Source: Ktedonobacteria bacterium brp13 (GTDB lineage Bacteria; Chloroflexota; Ktedonobacteria; Ktedonobacterales; Ktedonobacteraceae). Taken from it: a stretch of 64,000 nucleotides of DNA. The stretch spans positions 3,844,001 to 3,908,000 of the forward strand of contig AP024096.1 in NCBI GenBank assembly GCA_015099395.1. Direction: 5' to 3'. Position 1 is the first letter of the stretch. The number at the start of each line of letters is the position of its first letter. The notes beneath the pieces were generated by a model. It ran no database searches, was not told the origin of the DNA, and was given only the letters and a program-made list of their open reading frames with translations. Position numbers and translations under genes: made by a program. Positions 54,340 through 63,826 of this stretch are shown here, in pieces.

Positions 54340-54388
54340 TATCAAGACGCTTTTCATTTTTATGCCGAGCGGAGACACTATACGATGG

Positions 54389-55297
54389 CTATTCTTTCAC
54401 GTCACGTAGTCGCGTCAAGAGAATCGCAGCAACGGCGAAGATGATTGCGTAGACCAGCGTGACCCACAGAGTATGGGCTCCGGTTACCGGGACCTGCGGA
54501 TTAATCCCTGGTGATTCGGCAAGGTGACCGGGGATGAGAACATTGGGCATGTCATTCAAGTTTGGTCCGAGCAAATAGGCGGTAATGTCAAGCCAGAACT
54601 TGCTATTTGTCACACGGTACGCAATAGCCATAAACTCTGAACCCACGTTGTCAACTGCGAACCAACTCAGTGCAAGGGCCGTACCGAGTGCCAGCGACCG
54701 ACCGAGCGTGTTGAGCGCAAGCGCCATCAAGATTGTGACCCCCATACTGATCAATACGGTGAGCATATAGAGCTCTGCAGTTGACCAGAAGGTCGACGTC
54801 AGCAGGTTCAGTGGACTGAGATTGCCAACGAGCACCTGGACTACCCCAAGGATTAGCAACCCATCAACGACCATGCCGATGACAAAAAGGGCAATCGCGA
54901 TCAATACAATGCTCAGGAGCTTTGCCAATAGCAGTTGCAGGCGACCAATACCACGTGAAAGCAGGATGCGAATCGTCCCATTTTGGAATTCCTGGCCAAT
55001 TATGTAGGACGTCAAAATGATTAAGAAGATGCCAGAAAGCACACGAAAATCCAGCAGATTCAGGTTGACTTCATCATACATAAAATGAAGGGTGGAGTGG
55101 GTTGCACGGATCTTATTATATGGTGAGGTTGCCGAGATCACAAAAGGGCCAGTCAGACCGACAAGCAGGATCACGAACATGATCCAGGTCAACCACATAC
55201 GCGTAATCTTAAACAGTTCGCCACGTACCATCCCCCAAAACCGCGGTTTGAGGATCGGCATCTGGCTCTCGGAGAGCGATGTTGAAAAGGTACTCAC
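54389..55297 (-). CDS. ABC-2 type transporter permease
   Basis: 302 residues with six hydrophobic segments. GMVRGELFKITRMWLTWIMFVILL is the typical N-terminal cytoplasmic lead and first helix; IGQEFQNGTIRILLSRGIGRLQLLLAKL is the coupling region of the BcrB/NatB-like family. GTG start overlaps the ATPase stop by one base, with AGGAG eight bases upstream. It forms an exporter with the ATPase; substrate unknown (peptide antibiotic or lipid exporters are usual). A 27-codon copy of its end is at 13106. Confidence 0.9.
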   Translation of the reverse strand: MSTFSTSLSESQMPILKPRFWGMVRGELFKITRMWLTWIMFVILLVGLTGPFVISATSPYNKIRATHSTLHFMYDEVNLNLLDFRVLSGIFLIILTSYIIGQEFQNGTIRILLSRGIGRLQLLLAKLLSIVLIAIALFVIGMVVDGLLILGVVQVLVGNLSPLNLLTSTFWSTAELYMLTVLISMGVTILMALALNTLGRSLALGTALALSWFAVDNVGSEFMAIAYRVTNSKFWLDITAYLLGPNLNDMPNVLIPGHLAESPGINPQVPVTGAHTLWVTLVYAIIFAVAAILLTRLRDVKE

Positions 55298-56268
55298 TAT
55301 TTGTCTCCTGCCATCGAATTCGTCAAGTGTAAGAAAACCTGTTCCAGGTCCTGGTTTGCCTGGGCTAGACCAGCAGCAATAAAACCCGCACGACCCAGAA
55401 AGGCATTGAGGTCCTGTCCACGTCCATTGGGTGCAGGTGTCACCAGATCGCCTTGCGCATTCAGAGATGCACGCGCCCCCCAGGACTGAGCTTTTACGAG
55501 TGCCAGAGCTTCGGCGGCACGCTCCAATTTCACGAGAAAGACATCCGTTCCGCCCAACAACTCGTCGACGGCAGCGACAGTAATGAGTTTGCCCTGATTG
55601 ACAATAGCAACCCGTGTACAGATTTGCTGGACCTCATTGAGCATATGACTGGAAATCAGCACGGTTTTCCCTTCAGCAGAAAGACGGTGCATCAGATCAC
55701 GCATCTCCACAATACCGGCCGGATCCAGACCATTCGCAGGTTCGTCGAGAATAATAAGCTTTGGATCATGCAGGAGTGCGATAGCGATGGCCAGGCGCTG
55801 CTTCATACCCAGTGAATAGGTTCTGACACGATCTTTCGCGCGCGTACCCAGACCAACAAGGTCCAGGACAGCATCCATACGCTTCTCTGATACGCCCCCA
55901 AGCCCATAGCCAATGGCACGTAAATTGTCGCGTCCAGACAAATGGCGATAGAGGGCAGGAGTTTCAATCAATGCCCCGACATAGGGCAGTACCTGCGCTC
56001 GATGGGTAGGCATCGCATACCCAAGAATGTTGATCGAACCACTTGTGGGAGTGATTAAGCCAAAAATCATGCGAACCGTTGTTGTTTTGCCTGCACCATT
56101 GGGTCCAAGAAACCCAAAAATATCACCACGACGGACTTCAAAATCAAGATTATCCACAGCCCGACGTTCACCATATATTTTGGTGAGATGCTCTACACGC
56201 AAAACAGTTTCATTCGAAAGCGTAGAGGGCGTATTTATCTGTTGCATTGTCAGGAGATTATCAGCCAT
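55297..56268 (-). CDS. ABC transporter ATPase (CcmA/BcrA type)
   Basis: About 323 residues. Walker A GPNGAGKTTTVRMIFGL, Q-loop YVGALIETPALYRHLSGRDNL, signature YSLGMKQRLAIAIALL and Walker B LIILDEPANGLDPAGI are complete, matching BcrA/drug-resistance ATPases (SLGMKQRL). The C-terminal domain is longer than minimal. ATG at 56268 (MADNLL) is preceded by GAAGG at a loose spacing; two other in-frame ATGs are possible. Operon with the permease. Confidence 0.92.
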   Translation of the reverse strand: MADNLLTMQQINTPSTLSNETVLRVEHLTKIYGERRAVDNLDFEVRRGDIFGFLGPNGAGKTTTVRMIFGLITPTSGSINILGYAMPTHRAQVLPYVGALIETPALYRHLSGRDNLRAIGYGLGGVSEKRMDAVLDLVGLGTRAKDRVRTYSLGMKQRLAIAIALLHDPKLIILDEPANGLDPAGIVEMRDLMHRLSAEGKTVLISSHMLNEVQQICTRVAIVNQGKLITVAAVDELLGGTDVFLVKLERAAEALALVKAQSWGARASLNAQGDLVTPAPNGRGQDLNAFLGRAGFIAAGLAQANQDLEQVFLHLTNSMAGDK

Positions 56269-56799
56269 AGAGCAATGCATCCTTCCATAATAAAAGTAGT
56301 ATCTGATAGAGATACAGAAAATAGTCAATATAATACACTATAATTATACTTTTCACCTGTTACATCTCCTCAATGAGCAATTAGACAGAGTAGATATAGT
56401 GATTATTGAGAGAATGTATCATAGTTCCCACATTCCGCAGTTCAAAATGATACTTTTTTGAATAACAAGGATAGCCATGCACTTTTACTCTTATTGCTTG
56501 TTATAATCTTTTTACGAAAGAGAGAAAAAAGTAGAATGAGCCAATTTGGAACAAATATTCTTGTTTATCGTCTTTTATCTACTATGCAAAAGACGTAAAA
56601 ACATCATTTGTTGATATCCAAAAAGTCGTTTTTTAGGGTGCGGAATGTGGGATAGTTCATTCTCCCGCAAATTTGTATTATAGCGTTGTTCTCAGTTCTA
56701 TAAAAACTATAGTAATGGAATATGAGAGGAAGATTAAAAGAAGGACCCCCAGGGACTTTATGGTCATGTTTTCTGACATCCCATAACTGTCATTGGTAC
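56269..56799. other. AT-rich intergenic stretch, no gene seen
   Basis: About 530 bp of AT-rich sequence upstream of the ABC exporter; it must hold that operon's promoter. No convincing gene or structured element. Confidence 0.4.
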
Positions 56800-57113
56800 G
56801 GTATTGTCAACTTATTTGTAGGAACGTAGATTATTGCTGAGTTATAAAACGGCGACGCCGCAATTCATTGGCGTACGTTTGCCCAAATTTCAGGCGCCAC
56901 TGCCGAACTGTTTCATAGGTCACTACGACCCCGCGCTGTGCTAGAAGTTCTTCCACATCGCGAAAGCTGAGCGAGAAGCGGAAATAGCGCCAAACTACGT
57001 GGCTGATGATTTCAGGTGAGAAGCGAAAGCCTTTGTAATTGGGAGCGATGATGTTTGTTTCCATGAAGCTATTCTAGCACAGTGTTCAGCTATGTTACCA
57101 AGTTGACAATACC
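56800..57113 (-). mobile_element. IS6 deletion derivative with both ends (314 bp)
   Basis: Ends GGTATTGTCAACTTATTTGT and AAGTTGACAATACC are intact. Inside, reading leftward from 57064, is the N-terminus of the transposase (FKGFRFSPEII-like, FRFSLSFRDVEELLAQRGVV, VTYETVRQWRLKFGQTYANE) followed by a stop. It retains the N-terminal part, whereas the copy at 47250 retains a C-terminal part. Confidence 0.9.
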
Positions 57114-57214
57114 ATCTTTTCTTGTTTGATCCACCTCCGTACTGTTTTTTGATGCAGGCCCAACTCATACGCTGCTTTGCTTATATGGAATAATTTTGGC
57201 TCTTCTTACTGCAT
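57114..57214 (-). pseudogene. Truncated helix-turn-helix gene with stop at codon 3
   Basis: Minus strand from ATG at 57214: M-Q-stop-EEPKLF, then HISKAAYELGLHQKTVRRWI and KQEKM up to the IS6 derivative. This is a MerR/excisionase-type DNA-binding helix-turn-helix. The TAA at codon 3 and the element at 57113 show a broken gene. Confidence 0.6.
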
Positions 57215-57280
57215 GAATCCGAGTACCTACCTTTATAAAGGTCATGCATAGTTTAACATAATGGTACTTTTTTGCAACTG

Positions 57281-60200
57281 TTAAATACCCTCTCCTATCT
57301 TTTGTTGCTTCCGAACAAGTACATGGTTAGCATCCACTTTCTCCGTGCGAATCCACTCATACCCTCGATCTCTTAGGAACATCTGGAAACCAATAACGAT
57401 GGGAATAAACCAGATGAGCCAGTAGACCCAAAGAAAAATCGGATTGACTCGGATAAGGTATCTTACGCGGTCCCAGAAGAGGGATAGAACCAATGATGTT
57501 CTCTGCCACGTCGCTATATACATCCGTGTCATTAACAAGATATAGGAGGCGATATTAAGCATCGCGAGACCAACCCAATAGACCGATAAGGGGCTTGTCC
57601 CATTGAACCATTCATAAAGAGCCCAAATTCCTAGTGGCAGCCCGATAACGTTTACCATGAGGGACAGGCATGGAACAAAATTGAGCCGTGCTTTTTGGGC
57701 CTGCCAGAAAGACATTCCCATCTGATTCAATGGGCTACTGAGTGACTGGAAGAACCCACAGACCCATCGGGAACGCTGGATAATCCCTGTTTTGATAGTA
57801 ATTGGTACTTCCTCGATCAAAGGATTAGCGATTATGCCTATCTTCTTGCCATTGGTCCATAGCCGCATCCCTACTTCAGGGTCTTCGATGGTGATCCAGG
57901 GGTTAAAGCTACCAACATCTCTAAGGTCAGCCGCTTTATAGAATAACCCTTTACCAAGCACCCAGAACGGATGTTCTCCGTTAGCACTCATGTGTGGATA
58001 GATGAGCCCATCCCACGCCATGTGGTCCATAGCATGGAATGAAGCGGCCCACGTGTCAAGGAGGTTTCCAGCGACGTTTGTGCTTTGCAACACATCATAT
58101 TTCTGCATTCCTGCCGCAGCCGCCATGAAGTGGTCAGTGGGGGGGACACTGTCTGCATCGATATAGTCAAGGAGCCAATCATCCCCAATCTCAGCAACAA
58201 GTGTGTAGAATGCATAGATCAACTGCCGTGTTTTCTTGGGCGGTAAGTCTCGATTCTTCTGGTGTTTTTCCTGGTGCCACCAGTAGGCCTTCGGATTTGT
58301 CTCCCAGGCCTTCCAAACTATTTCCCAACTTGGGTCCTTTGTTGGAGGGACCAGGAGTATCTCAAGGAACGGGAATTCCGTTTTAAGCCTACCTAGTGAT
58401 GCGATTATTTCTCCGTCATTGCTATTGGGAATGGCAATGACACGATATTGTGTAGGTGGATACTCAAGCATCGAGAGACTAAGGAGTGTTGTTCGCATCA
58501 CCTCCTCAGGCTCCCTCAATACTGGATAGAGAAGGACGATCTTGGGGAGATCTCGTTTTTCGATCAATGCAGCTTCAGCTGTATGAACCCAATTGATTGG
58601 TCGGGTGAAGTAGTACAGCATCGTAGCAAAAGCAAAGAGATACAGAAACTGGCACACCAGGTAGAGTACTGTTGAGATCATGGCGAGAATAGTCGCATTG
58701 AACGAGATAGATAAGATGGTTTCCAGGATGATGCACACGAGTGCGATAAGCAGGAATAAATTAGCCCTTCGCCGTGACGGCGGTTGAATGATATAACTGC
58801 GACTGCTTTGCGGTGGTACAGTTGCTGGACCGGATAGTGGCTGCTGGCTGATCACTGCCAGTTGTCCTGGCTGGATTGGATCTGCTGGCAGGATAGATGC
58901 CTCGGCCTTGGGATACTGCATGGCGCTCAGGTCAGGATCCTTGTCTTCCGGTTGTACGGCTGCAACCGGTGTACTGATGTACGCGAATGGATCATCGTCC
59001 TGATCATCGCCGGCGAATGGATCATCGTCCTGATCATCGCCGGCGAATGGATCATCGTCCTGATCATCGCCGGCGAAGGGCGTATCGTCCTGCTGCTGCG
59101 AATACTGTTGCATGAGCGGGAACATGATACGTGGTGAAGGGATGCTGGGAGAGCCAATCCCAGGTGCGCTGGGCAGATTGGGAGCACTGCTAGCCAACGC
59201 AGTTGATAGTGTGACCTCATCCTCCTCTGCCTCATCGTCTGGGTCTGCGATAATATCAAAGAAGGGTGATGCCTGAACTTGACTCTCTTCTGGAGATGTG
59301 GCAGCAGTGGGTTGGAGCTTCGCTAAAGTATCTTCCTCTTCCTCGACGTCCTGATCTGCTGCCATCTCGGTCACTTGATCGTTAGCACCTTCATTCTCAG
59401 CCTCCTCGTCCTCAACAGCATCCTGCTCAATCTCTTGATCGTCGATGTCTTCGACATCCTCAGTGTTCTCATACGGTATCTCTTTTGCTGGCTGCTGCGC
59501 TAACAGTCCCGTAGCAGAACGGATCTGTATGCCCGTCTCGCGTGTAGGCGCATCGGCTATTGATGATTGTGAGAAAGAACGGGCGAATGGGAATACCGGC
59601 GGTGCTGGTCTGGTGGCAGCCTGTAAGCTGTTCAGGAACGTTTCGACATCGGGATAGCGCTCACCCTGCTGACGGGAGAGGGCTTGCAGAATGGCGGTTT
59701 CTACTGCTTTCGGGATGTCGGTCACAATGGCTGACGGTGGCGTCGGCTCGGCTGTCAACGGCTGATCGAGCAGGGAGCCCGTGCCTGCGCTAAAAGGAAG
59801 TGAGCCGGTAAGCAGTTCGTAGAGCAGACAACCCAGGGCATACTGATCGCTTTTAGGCGTCGAGATGCCGTTGAGCTGTTCAGGGGCCATATAGTTGAGT
59901 GTGCGTGCATCCAACTGATGCTGGATGCCGCGCTCCTGGATAAGCTCGCCCAGGGCAAAATCACCCAGGAGCGCCTCACCAGACTCGTTGAAAAGAATAT
60001 TCTCGGGTCGGATATCCTTATGGATGATCGTGTGGGCATGTGCATAGACAATGGCTGTGCCGATGTCTAGCGCGATGCGTAATGCCTCATCGAGATTGAA
60101 GCGGTTGGCCGGTCGCTGCTCAAGGTGCTGGCGTAAGGAGCCATTCGCGATATAGTCACTGACCACATAGGGTTTCCCCTCCTCCAGACCGATATCGAGG

Positions 60201-60415
60201 ATCGGAATGAGATGGGCATGGGTGAGTTGTTTGAAGCGCCGGGCATTAAACAAGAAATCTTCGGCATATGTACTGGGGACCCGGCACTCAGGATCATATA
60301 ATTTCAGAATAACTTTATGTTCTGGTTCACCCATCGGATAAGAAAGATAGATATCGCGTGAAGCTCTCCTGCCGATATGTGTCGTCAAGTAATAGTTGCT
60401 GAATGTATAAAGCAT
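57281..60415 (-). CDS. Ser/Thr protein kinase fused to a GT2 (cellulose synthase-like) glycosyltransferase
   Basis: 1044 residues. Residues 1-275 form a Hanks-type kinase: ILK (ATP Lys), IIHKDIRPENILF (HKD for HRD), GDFAL (DFA for DFG) and YMAPEQL; the glycine loop is degenerate (GRRASRD). Residues 280-540 are an acidic linker with three perfect DPFAGDDQDD-type repeats (about 448-477). Two membrane helices (about 548-605) lead into a GT2 domain with LLYPVLREPEEV, DYIDADS (DxD, about 751), TIEDPEVGMRL (ED, about 843) and QRSRWVCGF (Q-xxRW, about 880), followed by C-terminal membrane helices. It should polymerise a beta-glycan across the membrane under control of its own kinase. Next genes are an epimerase and a GH8 glycanase. 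No similar characterised fusion is known to me. Confidence 0.92.
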   Translation of the reverse strand: MLYTFSNYYLTTHIGRRASRDIYLSYPMGEPEHKVILKLYDPECRVPSTYAEDFLFNARRFKQLTHAHLIPILDIGLEEGKPYVVSDYIANGSLRQHLEQRPANRFNLDEALRIALDIGTAIVYAHAHTIIHKDIRPENILFNESGEALLGDFALGELIQERGIQHQLDARTLNYMAPEQLNGISTPKSDQYALGCLLYELLTGSLPFSAGTGSLLDQPLTAEPTPPSAIVTDIPKAVETAILQALSRQQGERYPDVETFLNSLQAATRPAPPVFPFARSFSQSSIADAPTRETGIQIRSATGLLAQQPAKEIPYENTEDVEDIDDQEIEQDAVEDEEAENEGANDQVTEMAADQDVEEEEDTLAKLQPTAATSPEESQVQASPFFDIIADPDDEAEEDEVTLSTALASSAPNLPSAPGIGSPSIPSPRIMFPLMQQYSQQQDDTPFAGDDQDDDPFAGDDQDDDPFAGDDQDDDPFAYISTPVAAVQPEDKDPDLSAMQYPKAEASILPADPIQPGQLAVISQQPLSGPATVPPQSSRSYIIQPPSRRRANLFLLIALVCIILETILSISFNATILAMISTVLYLVCQFLYLFAFATMLYYFTRPINWVHTAEAALIEKRDLPKIVLLYPVLREPEEVMRTTLLSLSMLEYPPTQYRVIAIPNSNDGEIIASLGRLKTEFPFLEILLVPPTKDPSWEIVWKAWETNPKAYWWHQEKHQKNRDLPPKKTRQLIYAFYTLVAEIGDDWLLDYIDADSVPPTDHFMAAAAGMQKYDVLQSTNVAGNLLDTWAASFHAMDHMAWDGLIYPHMSANGEHPFWVLGKGLFYKAADLRDVGSFNPWITIEDPEVGMRLWTNGKKIGIIANPLIEEVPITIKTGIIQRSRWVCGFFQSLSSPLNQMGMSFWQAQKARLNFVPCLSLMVNVIGLPLGIWALYEWFNGTSPLSVYWVGLAMLNIASYILLMTRMYIATWQRTSLVLSLFWDRVRYLIRVNPIFLWVYWLIWFIPIVIGFQMFLRDRGYEWIRTEKVDANHVLVRKQQKIGEGI
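58983..59072. repeat. Three perfect 30-bp coding repeats
   Basis: Three identical copies of a unit starting GCGAATGGATCATCGTCCTG, in frame, within the linker of the kinase-GT fusion; a diverged fourth copy follows. They encode the acidic DPFAGDDQDD repeat and could change in number by slippage. Confidence 0.92.
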
Positions 60416-60493
60416 AGAATAATCTTACCTACATATTTTCTCACGTAATAAGAATTAAGTTGAGCGGAATGTCTGGCTTTCTCACATTTCAAT

Positions 60494-61627
60494 TTATATG
60501 AGCAACTTGTGAACCTGAAGCTGGGCCAGGCTCTCCCTCGTGCGATCTACAGCAGTTTGGCTCGTGACCCAATTGATAAGCTCGACAATTCCTTGATCAA
60601 AGGGGATGTGCGCTTGGAAGTTGAAGTGTTTGTGGAACTTCGTCGTATCGGCGTAGCAATGCCTAACGTCCCCTATTCGATATTTTCCAAGGATTGTTGG
60701 CTCTATGTTCTTTCCTATAAGGTTTGCCAAAGTGGTGGCAATTTGGGCGATGGTCACCCAATTACCGGTGCCGACGTTGTAAGCCTCCCATACTCTTTTC
60801 TGTGAGTCGAGCACCGAGGTAATGGCCCGAGCCACGTCGGAGACATGAATAAAGTCACGTCGCTGCTGCCCATCTTCGAAGATCAGAGGACTCTGATTGT
60901 TCATCAGACGGGAAATGAAGATAGCTGCCACACCAGTGTACGGGTTTGATAGCGCTTGGCGCGAACCGTAGACATTGAAGAAACGCAAGGCGACGGTCGG
61001 GATCTCAAGAGATCGACCCACCACCAGGAACATTTCTTCGTGGTCACGCTTTCCTATGGCATATACTGAGCCAGGGAAGAGGGGTTTGGTCTCAGGTGTT
61101 GGAATTGATTCGAGTACCTCGCCCTTGTCGATCATTTCCCACTGTCGCTGCTGCAACTGTTCGAGTGGCCGTAAATGGGGTGTAGCCATCTGTCCTAAAG
61201 GTAACTTGTAAGCACCTTCTCCATAGATTGACATTGATGAAGCCACTACCATCTGCTGCACTTGATGGTTACCCTTGGATAATTCTTCCAGAAGTGTTGC
61301 GGCCCCGAGGCTATTCACCCTGGTGTAGTGGACGATTTTGGACATGCTCTGTCCAACGCCAACAGCAGCGGCAAGATGCACCAGGTGAGTAACACCTTTC
61401 AGTGCTCTGCTGACTGTCTCAGGATCCTGGACATCCCCACGGATGCGCTTGCACTCACGATTGAGGTATAGTGGCCAGCCTTCAGAATCGACAGGCTCGT
61501 CGCCATGAACCTGGGAATCGAGACAATCGAGAACTGTCACGTCGAACCCAAGTTCGACTAGATGGTCAATCAAATGCGATCCGATGAAACCAGCACCACC
61601 AGTGACTAGAACATTTCCGCGAGACAT
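60494..61627 (-). CDS. NAD-dependent nucleotide-sugar epimerase/dehydratase
   Basis: 377-residue extended SDR. VTGGAGFIGSHLIDHL (NAD-binding), LVHLAAAVGVGQSM, ASSMSIYGEGAY, and the catalytic Tyr-x-x-x-Lys in VYAIGKRDHE are seen, with ALRFFNVYGSRQ and RRDFIHVSDVARAI as in UDP-glucose 4-epimerase-like enzymes. It should supply an activated sugar to the downstream glycosyltransferase, 78 bp away on the same strand. Confidence 0.93.
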   Translation of the reverse strand: MSRGNVLVTGGAGFIGSHLIDHLVELGFDVTVLDCLDSQVHGDEPVDSEGWPLYLNRECKRIRGDVQDPETVSRALKGVTHLVHLAAAVGVGQSMSKIVHYTRVNSLGAATLLEELSKGNHQVQQMVVASSMSIYGEGAYKLPLGQMATPHLRPLEQLQQRQWEMIDKGEVLESIPTPETKPLFPGSVYAIGKRDHEEMFLVVGRSLEIPTVALRFFNVYGSRQALSNPYTGVAAIFISRLMNNQSPLIFEDGQQRRDFIHVSDVARAITSVLDSQKRVWEAYNVGTGNWVTIAQIATTLANLIGKNIEPTILGKYRIGDVRHCYADTTKFHKHFNFQAHIPFDQGIVELINWVTSQTAVDRTRESLAQLQVHKLLI

Positions 61628-61654
61628 AGTTTTCTTCCTTTGGGTACATAGAAC

Positions 61655-61897
61655 TTATCCGAAAGCCGATAAATGAGAGGTGTAATGAAAGCAAATGAGC
61701 CCACAAGCCAGTTGCAAAAAGGCTTGATAGGTCTCACCGAGCTTTTCCAAGCAGACCAGCAGGCGACGCCAGCGATTGAGCCAGGAGAAAAGCCGTTCGA
61801 CGACCCATCGTCGAGGCGTTTTGCTGGGTTCCAGCATAGATATCATCCTCTTCTTATCATGCAGCTTCTCTCCTTGGACGACCATCCTTTTGCGCAA
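61655..61897 (-). pseudogene. IS5-family transposase C-terminal remnant
   Basis: Reading leftward: PRRWVVERLFSWLNRWRRLL, then CLEKLGETYQAFLQLACGLI and a stop at 61655. The RRWVVER-F-WL pattern is the C-terminus of IS5-type DDE transposases. It lies between the GH8 and epimerase genes. A second possible piece is fused to the end of the GH8 protein. Confidence 0.85.
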
Positions 61898-62005
61898 GAA
61901 ATAGAGAAACCAGGTGGATACGAAACCAGGATAATTTCAACGTTTCGCTCCTTTCTCTCTTGCCAAAGAAGGCAACGCCAACATAATATGATTGATTGTT
62001 ATTTC

Positions 62006-63580
62006 TCATGCAGAGAAATATAGAGGAAGGACCAGCTTCTGACTAGAGGTATCTAGGGACAAAGCGTGACGTCGCGCTGCGACATGAAAGCAGATGAAAA
62101 TGGGCCCTATATGGGTCACTTTCTCTTTGCCAGAACATGTGGCACAACTCTGAATGATGACACCACCAGAAAGTGTATTTTTCGGTGATTCTGCCTCAAT
62201 AGATTGCTTGTTACCACCTGGAGTTGTGCCCGATACCAGCGTTGAGTGTGAGGTAGGAGCTGAGGTTGGCTGCGAACTCGGTCTTGATACTGATGATGTT
62301 GTAGCGGAGGACGTTGTAGCCGGTGCGTAGATGCGATAATTGCCGCTTACTTCTAGCAGGCCAAGCATATATAACATGCCGTCATAATAGCGCCATTGTC
62401 CGCTGGGAATTGCGGCGTTCCAGAGGTTATCCACGAAGTTCCATTTCTGATTGTTGGTGGCCGCCAGGCTTGCAGTTGCCAGCATAGCGACCAATCCGGT
62501 TGAATGGTCGGATGATAGTGGCGATCCCGTAAGTGAGAACTGGTTGCCCCTCTTGTGGGCTGTAAAGAATGTCTGTATGCGATCACTCTGCGTCTGCTCC
62601 CAGGGATCTGCTGCGAACCAGGTGTAGTCAATGGCGATATTGCTGGCAACCCTCCACGCATCGAAACTAAAATTACCGTGGCCGCCCGTTGTATTCGCTG
62701 AGCCATCGAAGTTGGCATAATCTGGAGCAAGACCAGTCTCAGGGTTAACAGTGCTTTGGAGAAATTGTCTGCTGCTGGTTGCTGCATCTGCCCAGAACTG
62801 GTTATCATGCTGTGACCAGCGGGCCCAGAGCTCGTAAAATGCGGGTAACTGGTATGAGGGATCGGTGAATGTGGCTGTACGTGCGTAAGGCACGAAGACA
62901 GGTTGCTTCTGTGCTGTATTGAACATAGCTGTTACACTGTTGACCGTCTTGTGATGCAGCATATTGTTGAGGATAGATTGTGCCGAAGCCTGATAATTAT
63001 AGATACCTTGCCCGTTGCCCCAACGGCCGGAGGCCATGAAAAGAGCCATGGCAAACCATTGATCGCCATCAGTGGCTGGGTAGTTATCGATAATGCTGCC
63101 ACTGGTCGTATTGTGCCAGGCAAAATAACCTTGAAAAGGACCACTGGGGTGGTACATATAGGTCATGGCCCAGGTCCAGAGGCGGTTGAACTCGTTCTGC
63201 TTATTCATCTGGACGGCGATCATCATACCATAGGACATACCTTCTGTTCGGACATCGTTATCTCCGATATCTTCAATGTAGGCCATGTTTGTACCGACAG
63301 GATAGTAGACACGTTGCGTGTTATTGTCTCCATAAAAAAGTTGTTGCCATGCCTCATTGAGCTTCTGTTGAATATCGCTGTTACTGTGACCACGTTCCGC
63401 AAAAAGATCGGGATAATTTCCGGTAGAAGATGGCATTCCTCGGCTGGATGTTGGTAAGAGGGAAGATATAGTAACCTTTATTGAAGAGAAATTCAGGACA
63501 ATGCCGGTAATAGAAATGATAAAAATCAATAGAAGGCTGATTAGCATGAGGAGAAGAGGAAGTGAAGAGCGCCGTATCAT
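62006..63580 (-). CDS. GH8 glycanase with truncated carbohydrate-binding module
   Basis: 524 residues. A signal anchor (SLPLLLMLISLLLIFIISIT) precedes a GH8 (alpha/alpha)6 domain: VRTEGMSYGMMIAVQMN (general acid Glu), FQGYFAWHNTTSG, YPATDGDQWFAMALFMA (Asp), and SFDAWRVASNIAIDY. A Ser/Thr-Pro linker follows, then the start of a CBM35/6-type module (IEAESPKNTLSGG, CATCSGKEKVTHIG) that breaks off and continues as PIFICFHVAARRHALSL, which looks like an IS5 transposase tail. So the binding module has been cut. ATG at 63580 has AAAGG upstream; the frame extends to 63646. BcsZ-like GH8 enzymes are typical of cellulose/EPS loci. Confidence 0.88.
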   Translation of the reverse strand: MIRRSSLPLLLMLISLLLIFIISITGIVLNFSSIKVTISSLLPTSSRGMPSSTGNYPDLFAERGHSNSDIQQKLNEAWQQLFYGDNNTQRVYYPVGTNMAYIEDIGDNDVRTEGMSYGMMIAVQMNKQNEFNRLWTWAMTYMYHPSGPFQGYFAWHNTTSGSIIDNYPATDGDQWFAMALFMASGRWGNGQGIYNYQASAQSILNNMLHHKTVNSVTAMFNTAQKQPVFVPYARTATFTDPSYQLPAFYELWARWSQHDNQFWADAATSSRQFLQSTVNPETGLAPDYANFDGSANTTGGHGNFSFDAWRVASNIAIDYTWFAADPWEQTQSDRIQTFFTAHKRGNQFSLTGSPLSSDHSTGLVAMLATASLAATNNQKWNFVDNLWNAAIPSGQWRYYDGMLYMLGLLEVSGNYRIYAPATTSSATTSSVSRPSSQPTSAPTSHSTLVSGTTPGGNKQSIEAESPKNTLSGGVIIQSCATCSGKEKVTHIGPIFICFHVAARRHALSLDTSSQKLVLPLYFSA

Positions 63581-63794
63581 AATGAGAATTGGCCTTTCGT
63601 CCTTAAACAGTAAGATGAATACAAAGCGGTTCTTCACCTTTCTCATCGAGTTGTGATGGGCGAGTGATCTGATGCTTCATATGAAATTTGATCGGAAGTT
63701 GCTAACCCTTATTATTCTTTACCATATTGTGGGTTATGTGTCAAGTTATTCTTTTTACTATATAGTTTGAAATGACTGATTTGCTATACAATAA

Positions 63795-63826
63795 CTCTCC
63801 CACGACTGGGAAAAATCGTGGGAGAG
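63795..63826. terminator. Perfect hairpin upstream of the GH8 gene
   Basis: CTCTCCCACGA and TCGTGGGAGAG form an 11-bp perfect stem around ten bases. Neither side has a long T-run. It may terminate transcription entering from beyond the window edge. No gene was recognised in 63827-64000. Confidence 0.5.
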
